The notes under the pieces are model-generated. The model was not told the origin of the DNA and searched no databases. It was given only the letters and a program-made list of their open reading frames with translations. DNA of 64,000 nt from Candidatus Binatia bacterium (GTDB lineage: Bacteria > Desulfobacterota_B > Binatia > UBA9968 > JAJDTQ01): positions 1 to 64,000 of the forward strand of contig JAJDTQ010000168.1 in the NCBI GenBank assembly GCA_022827045.1, in the 5' to 3' direction. The number at the start of each line of letters is the position of its first letter. The stretch's first letter is position 1. Below are positions 25,520-34,118 of this stretch, in pieces. Made by a program: the position numbers and the translations under genes.

Positions 25520-26344
25520 ATGCCCAAGGTAGAGAACGCCGAGAACATCCGTTGTCTCACCGCCACCAACCCCGGCTACATGACTCTCCGGGGCACCAAC
25601 CAGTATCTGCTGGGCCGCGACGGGATCACCGTGATCGACTGCGCCCTCGGGTCGGATGAAAACATCGACGGGTTGCTGGCCGAGGTGGAGGCGCTGGGCG
25701 GCAGCCGCATCACCCGGATCCTGCTGACCCACATCCACCTGGACCACTGCGGCGGCGCGCTGGCGCTCAAGGAGCGCACCGGCGCCGAGGTCGGCATCTC
25801 CCGGGTGCGCGCGGGGCATCTCGGCGGCGAGGACTTCACCTACGACGAGGGCGACCGCATTCCCTACGACGGCGGCGAGTTGGAGGTGGTGTTCACCCCG
25901 GGCCACGAGGCGGGGCATTGCTGCTTTTACGAGCGCGAAAAGAAGATCCTCTTCTCCGGCGACCACATCCTGGGCAAGGGCACGACGGTGGTGGCCGCCG
26001 GTGAAGGAAACATGGTCCACTACATGGAGTCGCTGGAGAAGCTCCTCTCGCTGAACATCCGCCTGCTGCTACCGGGGCATGGTCCGTTCGTCACCGAACC
26101 CATGGCCAAGATCCGGGAATACATTGACCACCGGCTGATGCGGGAGGGCCAGATCCTGCAGGGGCTGCGTGAAGGGCGCCATACCATCGCCGACCTGGTG
26201 GCGGTGATCTACGTGGACTACCCGCCCGCCCTCATGCGCGTAGCCCACTCCTCGGTCGAGGCCCATCTTCTGAAGCTCATCGCGGAGGAGCGGGTGCACC
26301 GGGAAGGAGACCGGTATTTTCTGGGAGCCTCTCCCTCTGTTTGA
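25520..26344 (+). CDS. MBL-fold metallohydrolase (LACTB2-like)
   Basis: 274 residues; ATG 25520 lies 8 bp after the CitE-like gene. The zinc-binding THIHLDHCGGA (HxHxDH) is intact. Later ligands are TPGHEAGHCCF, FSGDHILGKGT and LLPGHGPFV. A C-terminal winged-helix-like tail (PPALMRVAHSSVEAHLLKLI, ERVHREGDRYFL) is typical of the LACTB2 group. In this operon it may act as a thioesterase-like hydrolase; nucleic-acid hydrolysis is the other known activity. Confidence 0.88.
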   Translation: MPKVENAENIRCLTATNPGYMTLRGTNQYLLGRDGITVIDCALGSDENIDGLLAEVEALGGSRITRILLTHIHLDHCGGALALKERTGAEVGISRVRAGHLGGEDFTYDEGDRIPYDGGELEVVFTPGHEAGHCCFYEREKKILFSGDHILGKGTTVVAAGEGNMVHYMESLEKLLSLNIRLLLPGHGPFVTEPMAKIREYIDHRLMREGQILQGLREGRHTIADLVAVIYVDYPPALMRVAHSSVEAHLLKLIAEERVHREGDRYFLGASPSV

Positions 26345-26408
26345 ACCTTGTAAATTGGGCACCATAGTGCCTGACCTACAATCGGAAGCGGCCTGACGCC
26401 GGCAGTCT

Positions 26409-27107
26409 TCACTGTCCCGCCGCCGGCCACACCTCCACCAGCACAACCGGCAGCCCTTCCTCGGACAGGCGGGCGCTGTACTCCCGCGCCGCGGCCTCCC
26501 CGGTGAAGGTGCCGAGGCGCACCCGGTAGTAGCCCTCGTGGGGCTCGATCACCACGGGCCTGTCGTGCCGGCTCTCGAGCCGGGCCTTCAGCTCATGGGC
26601 CTTCGCCAGCTCCGAGAACGCACCGACCTGCAACGTGTAGTCGAGTTGGTCGGGAATGGCCGTGAGCGGATATCCGCCGGTATCCACGACATCCACGCGC
26701 ACCGGCGCCGTTCCCGGCCGGATCATGTCCACCGCCCGGGCCGCGGCGTACGAGAGGTCGATGATTCTGCCCTTGGCGAAGGGGCCTCGGTCGTTGACCA
26801 GCACGGTGACCGTCTTGCCGTTGGTGAGGTTGGTGACCACCACGCGGGAGCCCAGCGGCAGGGTCTGGTGGGCGGCGGTCATGGCGTACTGGTCGTAGAC
26901 CGTCCCGCTGGTGGTCTTCTTGCCGTGAAAGCCGGGCCCGTACCAGGATGCGATCCCCTGTTGCGAGAGCGGCACGGCGGGAGGCGTGGGGACCCGGAGT
27001 GGTGGCGCCGGCGGCTTCGACGGGGCGCATGCGGAGAGCAGCAGGAGCACGGCGGCAACCCGTGACAGGGAGCCGGCGGCCTGCCGCCAAGGTCGTGCGG
27101 GAACCAT
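26409..27107 (-). CDS. rlpA: RlpA-family septal lytic transglycosylase lipoprotein with SPOR domain
   Basis: 232 residues from ATG 27107; the open frame extends upstream to 27419, but the lipoprotein signal starts here. The lipobox is LLSAC. The double-psi beta-barrel has GIASWYGPGFHGKKTTSGTV, ASH-like AHQTLPLGSRVVVTNL, VNDRGPF and RIIDLSYAAARA, including the catalytic aspartate region. The C-terminal SPOR domain has YTLQVGAFSELAKAHELKAR. RlpA cleaves denuded glycan strands at the septum. Confidence 0.9.
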   Translation of the reverse strand: MVPARPWRQAAGSLSRVAAVLLLLSACAPSKPPAPPLRVPTPPAVPLSQQGIASWYGPGFHGKKTTSGTVYDQYAMTAAHQTLPLGSRVVVTNLTNGKTVTVLVNDRGPFAKGRIIDLSYAAARAVDMIRPGTAPVRVDVVDTGGYPLTAIPDQLDYTLQVGAFSELAKAHELKARLESRHDRPVVIEPHEGYYRVRLGTFTGEAAAREYSARLSEEGLPVVLVEVWPAAGQ

Positions 27108-27207
27108 CGACGCTTGATTATACCGCAATGCCGGCCGCATGGAAGCGGTGCCCGGCGGCGAAAAGGCCCGTTTACGGAGCGGAGTGAATTGTGGTAATTT
27201 TTCCGTC

Positions 27208-27954
27208 ATGTCTGGACATTCGAAATGGAGCACCATCAAGCACAAGAAGGCGGCCAAGGACGCCAAGCGGGGCAAGCTCTTCACCAAGTTCATCAAGGAG
27301 ATCACGGTGGCGGCGCGCATGGGCGGGGGAGACATGGCGAGCAACCCGCGCCTGCGCACGGCCGTGCAGACCGCCCGTGACAACAGCATGCCCAACGACA
27401 ACATCGAGCGCGCCATCAAGAAGGGGACCGGCGAGCTCGAGGGGGTGTCCTACGAGGAGGCCAGCTACGAGGGCTACGGACCCGGCGGCGCGGCCTTCCT
27501 GGTGCAGGTCCTGACCGACAACCGCAACCGCACGGTGTCGGACATCCGGCGGCTCTTCAACAAGCACGGCGGCAGCCTGGGCGAGACCGGCTGCGTGGCG
27601 TGGATGTTCGACAACAAGGGACTGATCGTCGTGTCCAGGGAGGCGGTGGAGGAGGAGACGCTGCTGGGGCTGGCGCTGGAGGCGGGCGCCGAGGACGTCA
27701 CCGAGAGTGACGACGTATTCGAGATCGTTACCCAGCCCGAGGACTTCGCCGCGGTGCGGGAGAGTCTGGAGAACGGCAACATCCCGCTGATATCCGCCGA
27801 GGTCACCATGATCCCCAAGAACACCACGCCGCTGGGCGAGAAGGAAGCAGTGCAGACTCTCAGCCTCACCGAGGACCTCGAGGATCTCGACGATGTCCAG
27901 AGCGTCGCGGCAAACTTCGACATCCCCGACGAGATCCTCGAGAAGGCGGGCTGA
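27208..27954 (+). CDS. yebC: YebC/PmpR (TACO1) family protein
   Basis: 248 residues from ATG 27208. N-terminus [19 protein letters not shown] is diagnostic. [20 protein letters not shown] and the three-domain layout follow to the C-terminus. Family members are DNA-binding regulators and, more recently, ribosome-associated factors that help translate polyproline stretches. The position immediately upstream of ruvC is conserved in many bacteria. Frames overlap with ruvC only if the ATG at 27893 is used. Confidence 0.95.
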   Translation: MSGHSKWSTIKHKKAAKDAKRGKLFTKFIKEITVAARMGGGDMASNPRLRTAVQTARDNSMPNDNIERAIKKGTGELEGVSYEEASYEGYGPGGAAFLVQVLTDNRNRTVSDIRRLFNKHGGSLGETGCVAWMFDNKGLIVVSREAVEEETLLGLALEAGAEDVTESDDVFEIVTQPEDFAAVRESLENGNIPLISAEVTMIPKNTTPLGEKEAVQTLSLTEDLEDLDDVQSVAANFDIPDEILEKAG

Positions 27955-27973
27955 CGCCGCCGGAGAAGGAAAG

Positions 27974-28555
27974 ATCGAAACCATCCTGGGCATAGACCCC
28001 GGAACCCTCAAGACCGGCTGGGGCGTGATCCGGACGGACGGAACCCGCCTGCAACACGTCGCCCACGGCACCGTGCGCACCTCCCCTGGGCAATCCCAGG
28101 ACCGCCGCCTCCAGCGGATATTCACGGAGCTGGCCAAGGTCATCCGGGAGTACGAGCCCGCGCACGTCAGTCTGGAAAAGGTCTTTCTGGCGCGCAACGT
28201 CCAGAGCGCGCTCAAGCTCGGTCAGGTGCGCGGGGTCACCCTCCTGGCCGCGGCGGAACGGAACGTCGCGGTGTCCGAATACAGCGCCAACCAGATCAAG
28301 AAGGCGTTGACCGGGTACGGACACGCGGCCAAGGGCCAGATGCAGCAGATGGTGACGGCCATCCTGGGGCTGCCGGACGAGCCCGCGGAGGATGCGGCCG
28401 ACGCTCTGGCGGCCGCCATATGCCACGGCCATCTGTGGGCCTTCCGCACCAGCTTTTCGGCCGCCATCGGCGGAAGGGGAAGAAGCTCCCGCGGGCTGCG
28501 CTGGCCCGCGGATGCCGTTCCGTCCCCCTCTCCCTCTGGGAGAGGGTCGGGGTGA
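27974..28555 (+). CDS. ruvC: Holliday-junction endonuclease RuvC (non-standard start likely)
   Basis: RuvC resolves Holliday junctions as a dimer. IDPGTLKTGWGVI contains the first catalytic Asp, EKVFLARN the second acidic residue, and EDAADALAAAICHGH the last Asp pair. The only canonical in-frame start upstream of IDPG is ATG 27893, deep inside yebC and without a ribosome-binding site. GGAGAAGGA lies just before ATC at 27974, so an ATC start is likely (shown here). The last 30 or so residues are unusual for RuvC and read through the REP-like repeat, ending PSPSPSGRGSG. Confidence 0.88.
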   Translation: METILGIDPGTLKTGWGVIRTDGTRLQHVAHGTVRTSPGQSQDRRLQRIFTELAKVIREYEPAHVSLEKVFLARNVQSALKLGQVRGVTLLAAAERNVAVSEYSANQIKKALTGYGHAAKGQMQQMVTAILGLPDEPAEDAADALAAAICHGHLWAFRTSFSAAIGGRGRSSRGLRWPADAVPSPSPSGRGSG

Positions 28556-28632
28556 GGGAGGTGGTTGCGAGCAACCTCACCCGGCGAGTACCCTCACCCG
28601 GCCTTCGGCCACCCTCTCCCAGAGGGAGAGGG
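28524..28632. repeat. REP-like palindromic repeat, copy 2 (two units, ruvC-ruvA)
   Basis: One unit is 28524-28558 (CCCCTCTCCCTCTGGGAGAG onwards). Its inverted partner is about 28591-28632 (CCCTCACCCGGCCTTCGG onwards). A further CTCACCCGGCGAG piece lies between. It matches the units at 9085-9172 and 30332-30386. The first unit lies inside the 3' end of ruvC and supplies its stop codon. Confidence 0.85.
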
Positions 28633-28667
28633 GATGAAGTCATCGTTGAACCATCCCGAGTCCCGTC

Positions 28668-29249
28668 GTGATCGCTAAGGTTCGCGGAATACTGGACCAC
28701 AAGGCGCCGGGCGAGGTCATCGTGGACGTCGGCGGCGTCGGCTATCAACTCTTCACGGCCCTCAGCGTGTTCTACCGCCTGCCGGAGGTGGGAGAGCCGG
28801 TAACCCTGCTGGTGTACACCCACGTCCGGGAAGATGCCCTCCAGTTGTTCGGGTTCTTCGACCCGGCGGAGAAGCAGGCCTTCGTGCTGCTGACCGGGGT
28901 GTCGGGCATCGGCCCCCGGCTGGCCCTCAACATCCTGTCGGGCATGGCGGCCAGCGAGTTGCTGGGCGCGCTCAGGGACGGCGACGTGGCCCGGCTGGTG
29001 TCGATCCCCGGGGTCGGCAAGCGCCTGGCGGATCGCATGATCGTCGAGCTGCGTGATAAGATTGAAGTGCTTCCCGAAGCCGCTCCGGAACCCGCCGCCC
29101 CCGGGATCCGTGGCGACGCGCTGTCGGCGCTGGTGAACCTCGGCTACCGCCGCGCCGATGCCGAGCGGGCGGTGCGGCAGGTGCTGGGCCAGGGAGCCGC
29201 CGAGCTGGAAACGGTGCTCAAGGAAGCCCTGCGCGTGCTCAGCCTGTAG
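28668..29249 (+). CDS. ruvA: Holliday-junction branch-migration protein RuvA
   Basis: 193 residues from GTG 28668. N-terminal OB-fold [20 protein letters not shown], with [20 protein letters not shown] leading into the two HhH motifs ([14 protein letters not shown] and [16 protein letters not shown]). The C-terminal UBA-like domain that contacts RuvB has [20 protein letters not shown]. It binds four-way junctions and recruits RuvB. Length is normal. Confidence 0.95.
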   Translation: MIAKVRGILDHKAPGEVIVDVGGVGYQLFTALSVFYRLPEVGEPVTLLVYTHVREDALQLFGFFDPAEKQAFVLLTGVSGIGPRLALNILSGMAASELLGALRDGDVARLVSIPGVGKRLADRMIVELRDKIEVLPEAAPEPAAPGIRGDALSALVNLGYRRADAERAVRQVLGQGAAELETVLKEALRVLSL

Positions 29250-29292
29250 TGAATTGACCGGACGGGACACTGGCCTCAGCGGAACCGCGTTC

Positions 29293-30330
29293 ATGGAAGA
29301 CAGGACCATTTCGCCCACCGGCACCGAGGAGGACGTCCTCTACGACTCGAGCCTCCGGCCCCGGCGGTTCAGCGAGTACTTCGGACAGGAGAAGGTCAAG
29401 GCGAACCTAGCCGTGGCCATCACCGCCGCCAAGCGCCGCGGCGACGTCCTGGACCATCTCCTGTTCCACGGCCCTCCCGGTCTGGGCAAGACCTCGCTGG
29501 CGCATCTCATCTCCCGGGAGATGGAGGTGGACATCCGGCCCACTTCCGGTCCGGTGGTGGAGCGCCCCGGGGACCTCGCCGCCCTGCTCACCAATCTCGA
29601 CGCCGGAGACATCCTGTTCATCGACGAGATCCATCGCCTCAACCACGTCGTGGAGGAGGTGCTGTACCCCGCCATGGAGGACTACCAGGTGGACGTGATG
29701 ATCGGGCAGGGGCCCGGCGCCAAGTCCATCAAGCTGGACCTCAAGCGCTTTACGCTCATCGGCGCCACCACCCGTTCCGGCCTGCTGACCCCGGCCTTGC
29801 GCAACCGCTTCGGCGCCGTGTTCCGGCTGGACTTCTACGAGCCCGAGGTGCTGGCCAGGCTGCTCGCCCGCTCGGCATCGCTCCTGGGGGTGGGCGGCGA
29901 CGAGGCGGGCTTCATGGAGATCGCCCGCCGCTCCCGCGGCACCCCGCGCATCGCCAACCGGCTGCTGCGCCGGGTCCGGGACTACGCGGAGGTCCACGGC
30001 GAGGGACGGGTGACCCGGCCGGTGGCGTGCAGGGCGCTGGAGATGCTGGAGGTGGATGAGCAGGGGTGCGACAAGATGGACACGCTGATTCTCGCCACCA
30101 TCATCGACAAGTTCGACGGCGGCCCGGTAGGGTTGGATACGCTTGCGGCCGCCATCGGCGAGGAGAGAGGCACCATCGAGGACGCCTACGAGCCGTATCT
30201 CATCCAGGCGGGCTTTCTGGAGCGTCGGCCCCAGGGCCGCGTGGCCACGCCGGTGGCCTACCGGCACCTCGGGCGGTCCCAGTCCGCGTCGCGGGTGGAC
30301 CGGGAGAAGCGGCAGAAACGGCTCCTCTAG
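29293..30330 (+). CDS. ruvB: Holliday-junction helicase RuvB
   Basis: 345 residues from ATG 29293; an in-frame extension to 29158 lies inside ruvA and is not used. [20 protein letters not shown] opens the protein. Walker A is [11 protein letters not shown], Walker B is [11 protein letters not shown], sensor 1 is [19 protein letters not shown], and the arginine finger lies in the same segment. The C-terminal winged helix has [23 protein letters not shown]+ motor of branch migration. A REP-like repeat begins right after the stop. Confidence 0.97.
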   Translation: MEDRTISPTGTEEDVLYDSSLRPRRFSEYFGQEKVKANLAVAITAAKRRGDVLDHLLFHGPPGLGKTSLAHLISREMEVDIRPTSGPVVERPGDLAALLTNLDAGDILFIDEIHRLNHVVEEVLYPAMEDYQVDVMIGQGPGAKSIKLDLKRFTLIGATTRSGLLTPALRNRFGAVFRLDFYEPEVLARLLARSASLLGVGGDEAGFMEIARRSRGTPRIANRLLRRVRDYAEVHGEGRVTRPVACRALEMLEVDEQGCDKMDTLILATIIDKFDGGPVGLDTLAAAIGEERGTIEDAYEPYLIQAGFLERRPQGRVATPVAYRHLGRSQSASRVDREKRQKRLL

Positions 30331-30331
30331 G

Positions 30332-30386
30332 CCCTCACCCGGCCTTCGGCCACCCTCTCCCTCTGGGAGAGGGTTGGGGTGAGGGT
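30332..30386. repeat. REP-like palindromic repeat, copy 3
   Basis: A single compact palindrome directly after the ruvB stop: CCCTCACCCGGCCTTCGGCC, then CCCTCTCCC facing GGGAGAGGG, ending GGTTGGGGTGAGGGT. It is the same unit as at 9085-9172 and 28524-28632, here with the spacer between the halves deleted. Confidence 0.85.
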
Positions 30387-30465
30387 CCTGGGCGGAGCGG
30401 CAGCGTGCCATTTCCTTTGTGCTTTACTTCCGGAAGCGATAGAACGATTGTGGAGGGACGCCGCT

Positions 30466-32709
30466 TTGGCCACTCCAGCCGACACAGTCAAGACCAACGA
30501 AGAACCGTCGGATTCGCTTCGGTCCGCGGAACGGAAGCGGCGCAGGCGCGAAGGGTGGGTGATCCTCATCGCCGCCCTGATGATCCTGCTGTTCGCGTTC
30601 TTCGAGGAGATACTGCCGGACGTCTCGGCGGACTACGCCTTCACCGGCAACATCGCGTTCTTCCTGCTGGTCAACATCAACATCATCCTGTTGGTGCTGC
30701 TGGTCTTCCTGGTGTCGAGGAACCTCCTCAAGCTCGTGCTGGACCGGCGCCGGCGGATCCTTGGCTCCCGTCTCCAGGGCCGGCTCGTGGTGGCCTTCGT
30801 CGGCATCTCGCTGGTGCCCACCTTGATGCTGTTCTTCATCGCCGAGAGCCTGGTCACGCGCTCCGTCGACAAGTGGTTCGACTCGCAGATCGTGAACGCG
30901 CTCAGGGGCTCGCTGGACATAAGCCAGACCTACTACCAGAACTCCGCCAACAACGCGCTCTTCTTCGCCCGGCAGCTGAGCCAGCGCATCGGCGACCAGG
31001 ACCTCCTCGAGGCGAAGAAAGCCGAAGGACTCAAGCGTCTCGTCGAGGACAAGCAGCGGGAGTACAATCTCGGCACGGTGGAGATATACAAGCCCGACCG
31101 CACCGCGCTGGTGAAGGCCTTCAATGACCAGGTGCCCACCGGGGTCACGGTCAGCCCGCGGGAGGATTTCCTGAACAGCGCCCTGCGGGGCCTGGAGGTG
31201 ACCCGCACCCAACCGCTGGGCGAGGGGGACGTGCTGCGCGGAGCGGTGCCGGTGTACGGCGACGGCCGCAGGATCATCGGCGTCGTGGTGGTGGACTATT
31301 TCGTGCCCAAGAGCATCAGCAAGAAGGCGCAGCAGATTTCCCGCTCGTACGAGGAGCACAAGCACCTGGCCATTCTCAAGGAGCCGGTGAAGACCACCTA
31401 CATGCTGACCCTGCTCCTCATCACCCTGGTCATGATCTTCGCGGCGACCTGGTTCGGCCTGGCCCTGGCCAAGGGCATCACCGTGCCCATCCAGCAACTG
31501 GCGGAAGGCACGCATGAGGTGGCGCACGGCAACCTCGACTACCGCATCGATGCCAGCGGCGACGACGAGATCGGCACGCTGGTGGCGTCCTTCAACCAGA
31601 TGACCGCCGATCTCAAGCACACCAACTCGGAGCTGGAGCAGCGGCGCCAGTACATGGAGACCCTGCTGGCCAACATCACCGCGGGGGTGATCTCGGTAGA
31701 CCCGTCCGGCACGGTGACCATCGTCAACAAGGCGGCCGAGCATACCCTCGGCATACAGGCGTCGGACGTGATTCGCCGGCACTACGAGGAGGCTTTGGAG
31801 ACTCCGCGGCTGCAGCCGCTGCTGGAGGTGATCGAGCAGGTGAAAAGCGGCGTGGAGGTGGAGCGCGGCGTCCGCCTCGGAGGTCCGGACGGCGACCTCA
31901 CTCTCATGACCGTGGCCGCCAGCCTCCGGGACGACGACGGCAGGACGCTCGGCATCATGGTGTTCATGGAGGACATCACCGAGATTCAGAAGGTCCAGCG
32001 CGTGGAGGCGTGGCGCGAGGTGGCGCGCCGCATCGCGCACGAGATCAAGAATCCGCTGACGCCGATCCAGCTCTCGGCGCAGCGCCTGCGCAAGCGCTAC
32101 GAGAACGTCCTGGACGGCGACGGAGCGGTTCTCGACAAGTGCACCTCCACCATCATCCGGCAGGTGGACGAGCTCAAGACCCTGGTGAACGAGTTTCAGA
32201 ACTTCGCGCGGCTGCCCACCGCGCAGCTCTTGCCGGACGATCTCAACGACGTGGTGCGCGAGGCGCTGTTCCTGTTCAAGGAAGGGCATCGCGACGTCGA
32301 GTTCGACTTCTCGGAACAGCCGTCGATTCCGCCCGTGGAGCTGGATCGAGAGCAGATCAAGCGCGCCCTGTTCAACCTGCTGGACAACGCCGTGGCGTCG
32401 CTGAACGGTAGGGGACGCATCGAGATCGCCACCCGGTTCGACGAGACCTTCGGCATGGTGCGGCTGGAGGTGGCGGACGAGGGCGAGGGCATCGCGCGGG
32501 AGGACCGGGGCCGCGTCTTCGAACCCTACTACTCCACCAAGAAGGACGGCACCGGACTCGGCCTGTCCATCGTCGGGACCATCGTGGCCGATCACCGGGG
32601 ATACGTTCGCGTCCGTCCGAACCAGCCTCGCGGCACGCGTTTCATTATGGAGTTCCCGGTGATGGCGCAGGCGGAAATGCCCGACGTACGCACCAGCGAA
32701 GCGTCCTGA
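30466..32709 (+). CDS. NtrY-like membrane sensor histidine kinase
   Basis: 747 residues from TTG 30466, eight bases after GGAGGG; the frame is open upstream only through the REP-like repeat. N-terminal membrane helices lie at about 35-110 and a periplasmic region follows. A later helix is at about 310-335, then HAMP (ITVPIQQLAEGTHEVAHGNL) and PAS (ITAGVISVDPSGTVTIVNKA). HisKA carries His525 in RIAHEIKNPLTPIQLSAQRL, and the HATPase has LLDNAVAS, DEGEGIAR and GTGLGLSIVG. This is the NtrY architecture. The cognate receiver is fused to LpxC in the next gene, 63 bp downstream. Confidence 0.93.
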   Translation: MATPADTVKTNEEPSDSLRSAERKRRRREGWVILIAALMILLFAFFEEILPDVSADYAFTGNIAFFLLVNINIILLVLLVFLVSRNLLKLVLDRRRRILGSRLQGRLVVAFVGISLVPTLMLFFIAESLVTRSVDKWFDSQIVNALRGSLDISQTYYQNSANNALFFARQLSQRIGDQDLLEAKKAEGLKRLVEDKQREYNLGTVEIYKPDRTALVKAFNDQVPTGVTVSPREDFLNSALRGLEVTRTQPLGEGDVLRGAVPVYGDGRRIIGVVVVDYFVPKSISKKAQQISRSYEEHKHLAILKEPVKTTYMLTLLLITLVMIFAATWFGLALAKGITVPIQQLAEGTHEVAHGNLDYRIDASGDDEIGTLVASFNQMTADLKHTNSELEQRRQYMETLLANITAGVISVDPSGTVTIVNKAAEHTLGIQASDVIRRHYEEALETPRLQPLLEVIEQVKSGVEVERGVRLGGPDGDLTLMTVAASLRDDDGRTLGIMVFMEDITEIQKVQRVEAWREVARRIAHEIKNPLTPIQLSAQRLRKRYENVLDGDGAVLDKCTSTIIRQVDELKTLVNEFQNFARLPTAQLLPDDLNDVVREALFLFKEGHRDVEFDFSEQPSIPPVELDREQIKRALFNLLDNAVASLNGRGRIEIATRFDETFGMVRLEVADEGEGIAREDRGRVFEPYYSTKKDGTGLGLSIVGTIVADHRGYVRVRPNQPRGTRFIMEFPVMAQAEMPDVRTSEAS

Positions 32710-32772
32710 CCCGGAAGCACTTTCAAGGCTCCGGTAATCCGGCACGGGCGGCAAATGGAGGATTCAGACAGA

Positions 32773-34107
32773 ATGAAATCGGCGCAAAGGACCGTTCTGG
32801 TCGTGGACGACGAGGACGTCATCCGGGAAACCGTGCGGGAGATTCTCACCGACGAAGGCTACCGCGTCATCGCCGCCCTGGACGGGTCGGAGGTCATGAG
32901 CATGGTGGCCCGGGAAGACCCCGACGTGGTTCTGCTGGACGTTTGGATGCCCGAGAGAGACGGGATCGTGCTCCTCAAGGAGATTCGGCGGGAACGACCG
33001 GAGGCCCGTGTCATCATGATCTCCGGCCATGGCAGCATCCACACGGCGGTGACGGCGACCAAGCTCGGAGCTTTCGACTTCATCGAGAAGCCGCTTTCCC
33101 TGGACGGCCTGCTGGCCGCCATCAAGCGCGCCTGCGGCGACACGAGGCGCGAGGCGCCCGCGAGCGAAGAAGGTTTTCGGTTGGCGGAGAGCGGGGTCAT
33201 GTCCTACTCGATGGGGGCCGCCGCGAGCGGCGGGGGCATGCCGCAGAAGACCCTCAGGAAAAGCGTGGTGGCCTGCGGGCTGGGGCTTCATTCGGGCGTC
33301 AGCACGGGCGTCATCCTGCACCCGCTGCCGCAGAACAGCGGCATCCATTTCGGCGGAATCTCCAGCGACGCCACGGTTCCCGCCCACCTGGACTACGTAC
33401 GTTCCACGGACTTCGCCACCTCGTTGCAGCGCGAAGGCGTGGTGGTCGGAACGGTGGAGCACCTGCTGGCGACGCTGCACTCGTACGGCATCACGAACCT
33501 CTTGATCAAGATGTATGGCGAGATCCCCATCATGGACGGATCCGCCATCGAGTTCTGCCGGTTGATCGAGGAGGCGGGCGTGGCGGAACAGCAGGGCGAA
33601 AACGCGGAGATCGTCATCGACCGGACCCTTCGGGTCGCCGGAGAGGGAGAGGAGGAGATCGTCATCGAGCCCGCGGACGACTTCACCGTCCACTACCGGC
33701 TGCAGTACCCGAGCCCCGTCGGAGCCCAGGAATACACGTACGTCTACAAGGGAGCGGATTCATTCCGTGACGAGATCGCCCCGGCGCGGACTTTCGGCTT
33801 CCTGCGCGATTTCGAGAAGCTCGAGCGCATGGGCCTGATCAAGGGCGGCCGCCTCGGCAACTGCATCCTGGTGGACGACGAAAGGGTCATCAACACCGAG
33901 TTGCGATTCGATGACGAGTTCGCGCGACACAAGATCCTCGATATCGTCGGGGACTTTTCACTCATCGGCCGCCCCGTGCGCGGCCGCGTAACCGCGAAGA
34001 TGACCGGTCACGCCGACAACATCGCGCTGTTGCGGCAGGTGGCGGAGATCTACTGTCCTTCGGAGCTACCCGCCGCCGAGGACGACCCTCCGACCGTGTC
34101 TCCCTGA
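32773..34107 (+). CDS. lpxC: Receiver domain fused to UDP-3-O-acyl-N-acetylglucosamine deacetylase (response regulator-LpxC)
   Basis: 444 residues from ATG 32773 (GGAGG 11 nt upstream; ATG 32755 is the alternative). Residues 5-125 are an NtrX/NtrC-type receiver: acidic pocket D12/D13/E14, phospho-acceptor D56 in LLDVWMPERDG, S84 in ISGHGS, K106 in FIEKP. A linker of about 35 residues follows. From about 158 there is complete LpxC: E229/H230 in VEHLLATLHSYG, MDGSAIEF, RTFGFLRDFE, H386/D390 in HKILDIVGD, H413 in TGHADN. LpxC commits UDP-acyl-GlcNAc to lipid A. No stop or frame change separates the domains. NtrX's AAA+ and HTH parts are absent. Confidence 0.92.
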   Translation: MKSAQRTVLVVDDEDVIRETVREILTDEGYRVIAALDGSEVMSMVAREDPDVVLLDVWMPERDGIVLLKEIRRERPEARVIMISGHGSIHTAVTATKLGAFDFIEKPLSLDGLLAAIKRACGDTRREAPASEEGFRLAESGVMSYSMGAAASGGGMPQKTLRKSVVACGLGLHSGVSTGVILHPLPQNSGIHFGGISSDATVPAHLDYVRSTDFATSLQREGVVVGTVEHLLATLHSYGITNLLIKMYGEIPIMDGSAIEFCRLIEEAGVAEQQGENAEIVIDRTLRVAGEGEEEIVIEPADDFTVHYRLQYPSPVGAQEYTYVYKGADSFRDEIAPARTFGFLRDFEKLERMGLIKGGRLGNCILVDDERVINTELRFDDEFARHKILDIVGDFSLIGRPVRGRVTAKMTGHADNIALLRQVAEIYCPSELPAAEDDPPTVSP

Positions 34108-34118
34108 CCCGTCCCGCG

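Noticed and set aside
33150..33250. Receiver-LpxC fusion as an assembly or frameshift artefact
   Set aside because: The frame is continuous through an Ala/Gly/Ser linker, codon usage does not change, and the LpxC half has no own start with ribosome-binding site near 33240. It still deserves read-level confirmation.
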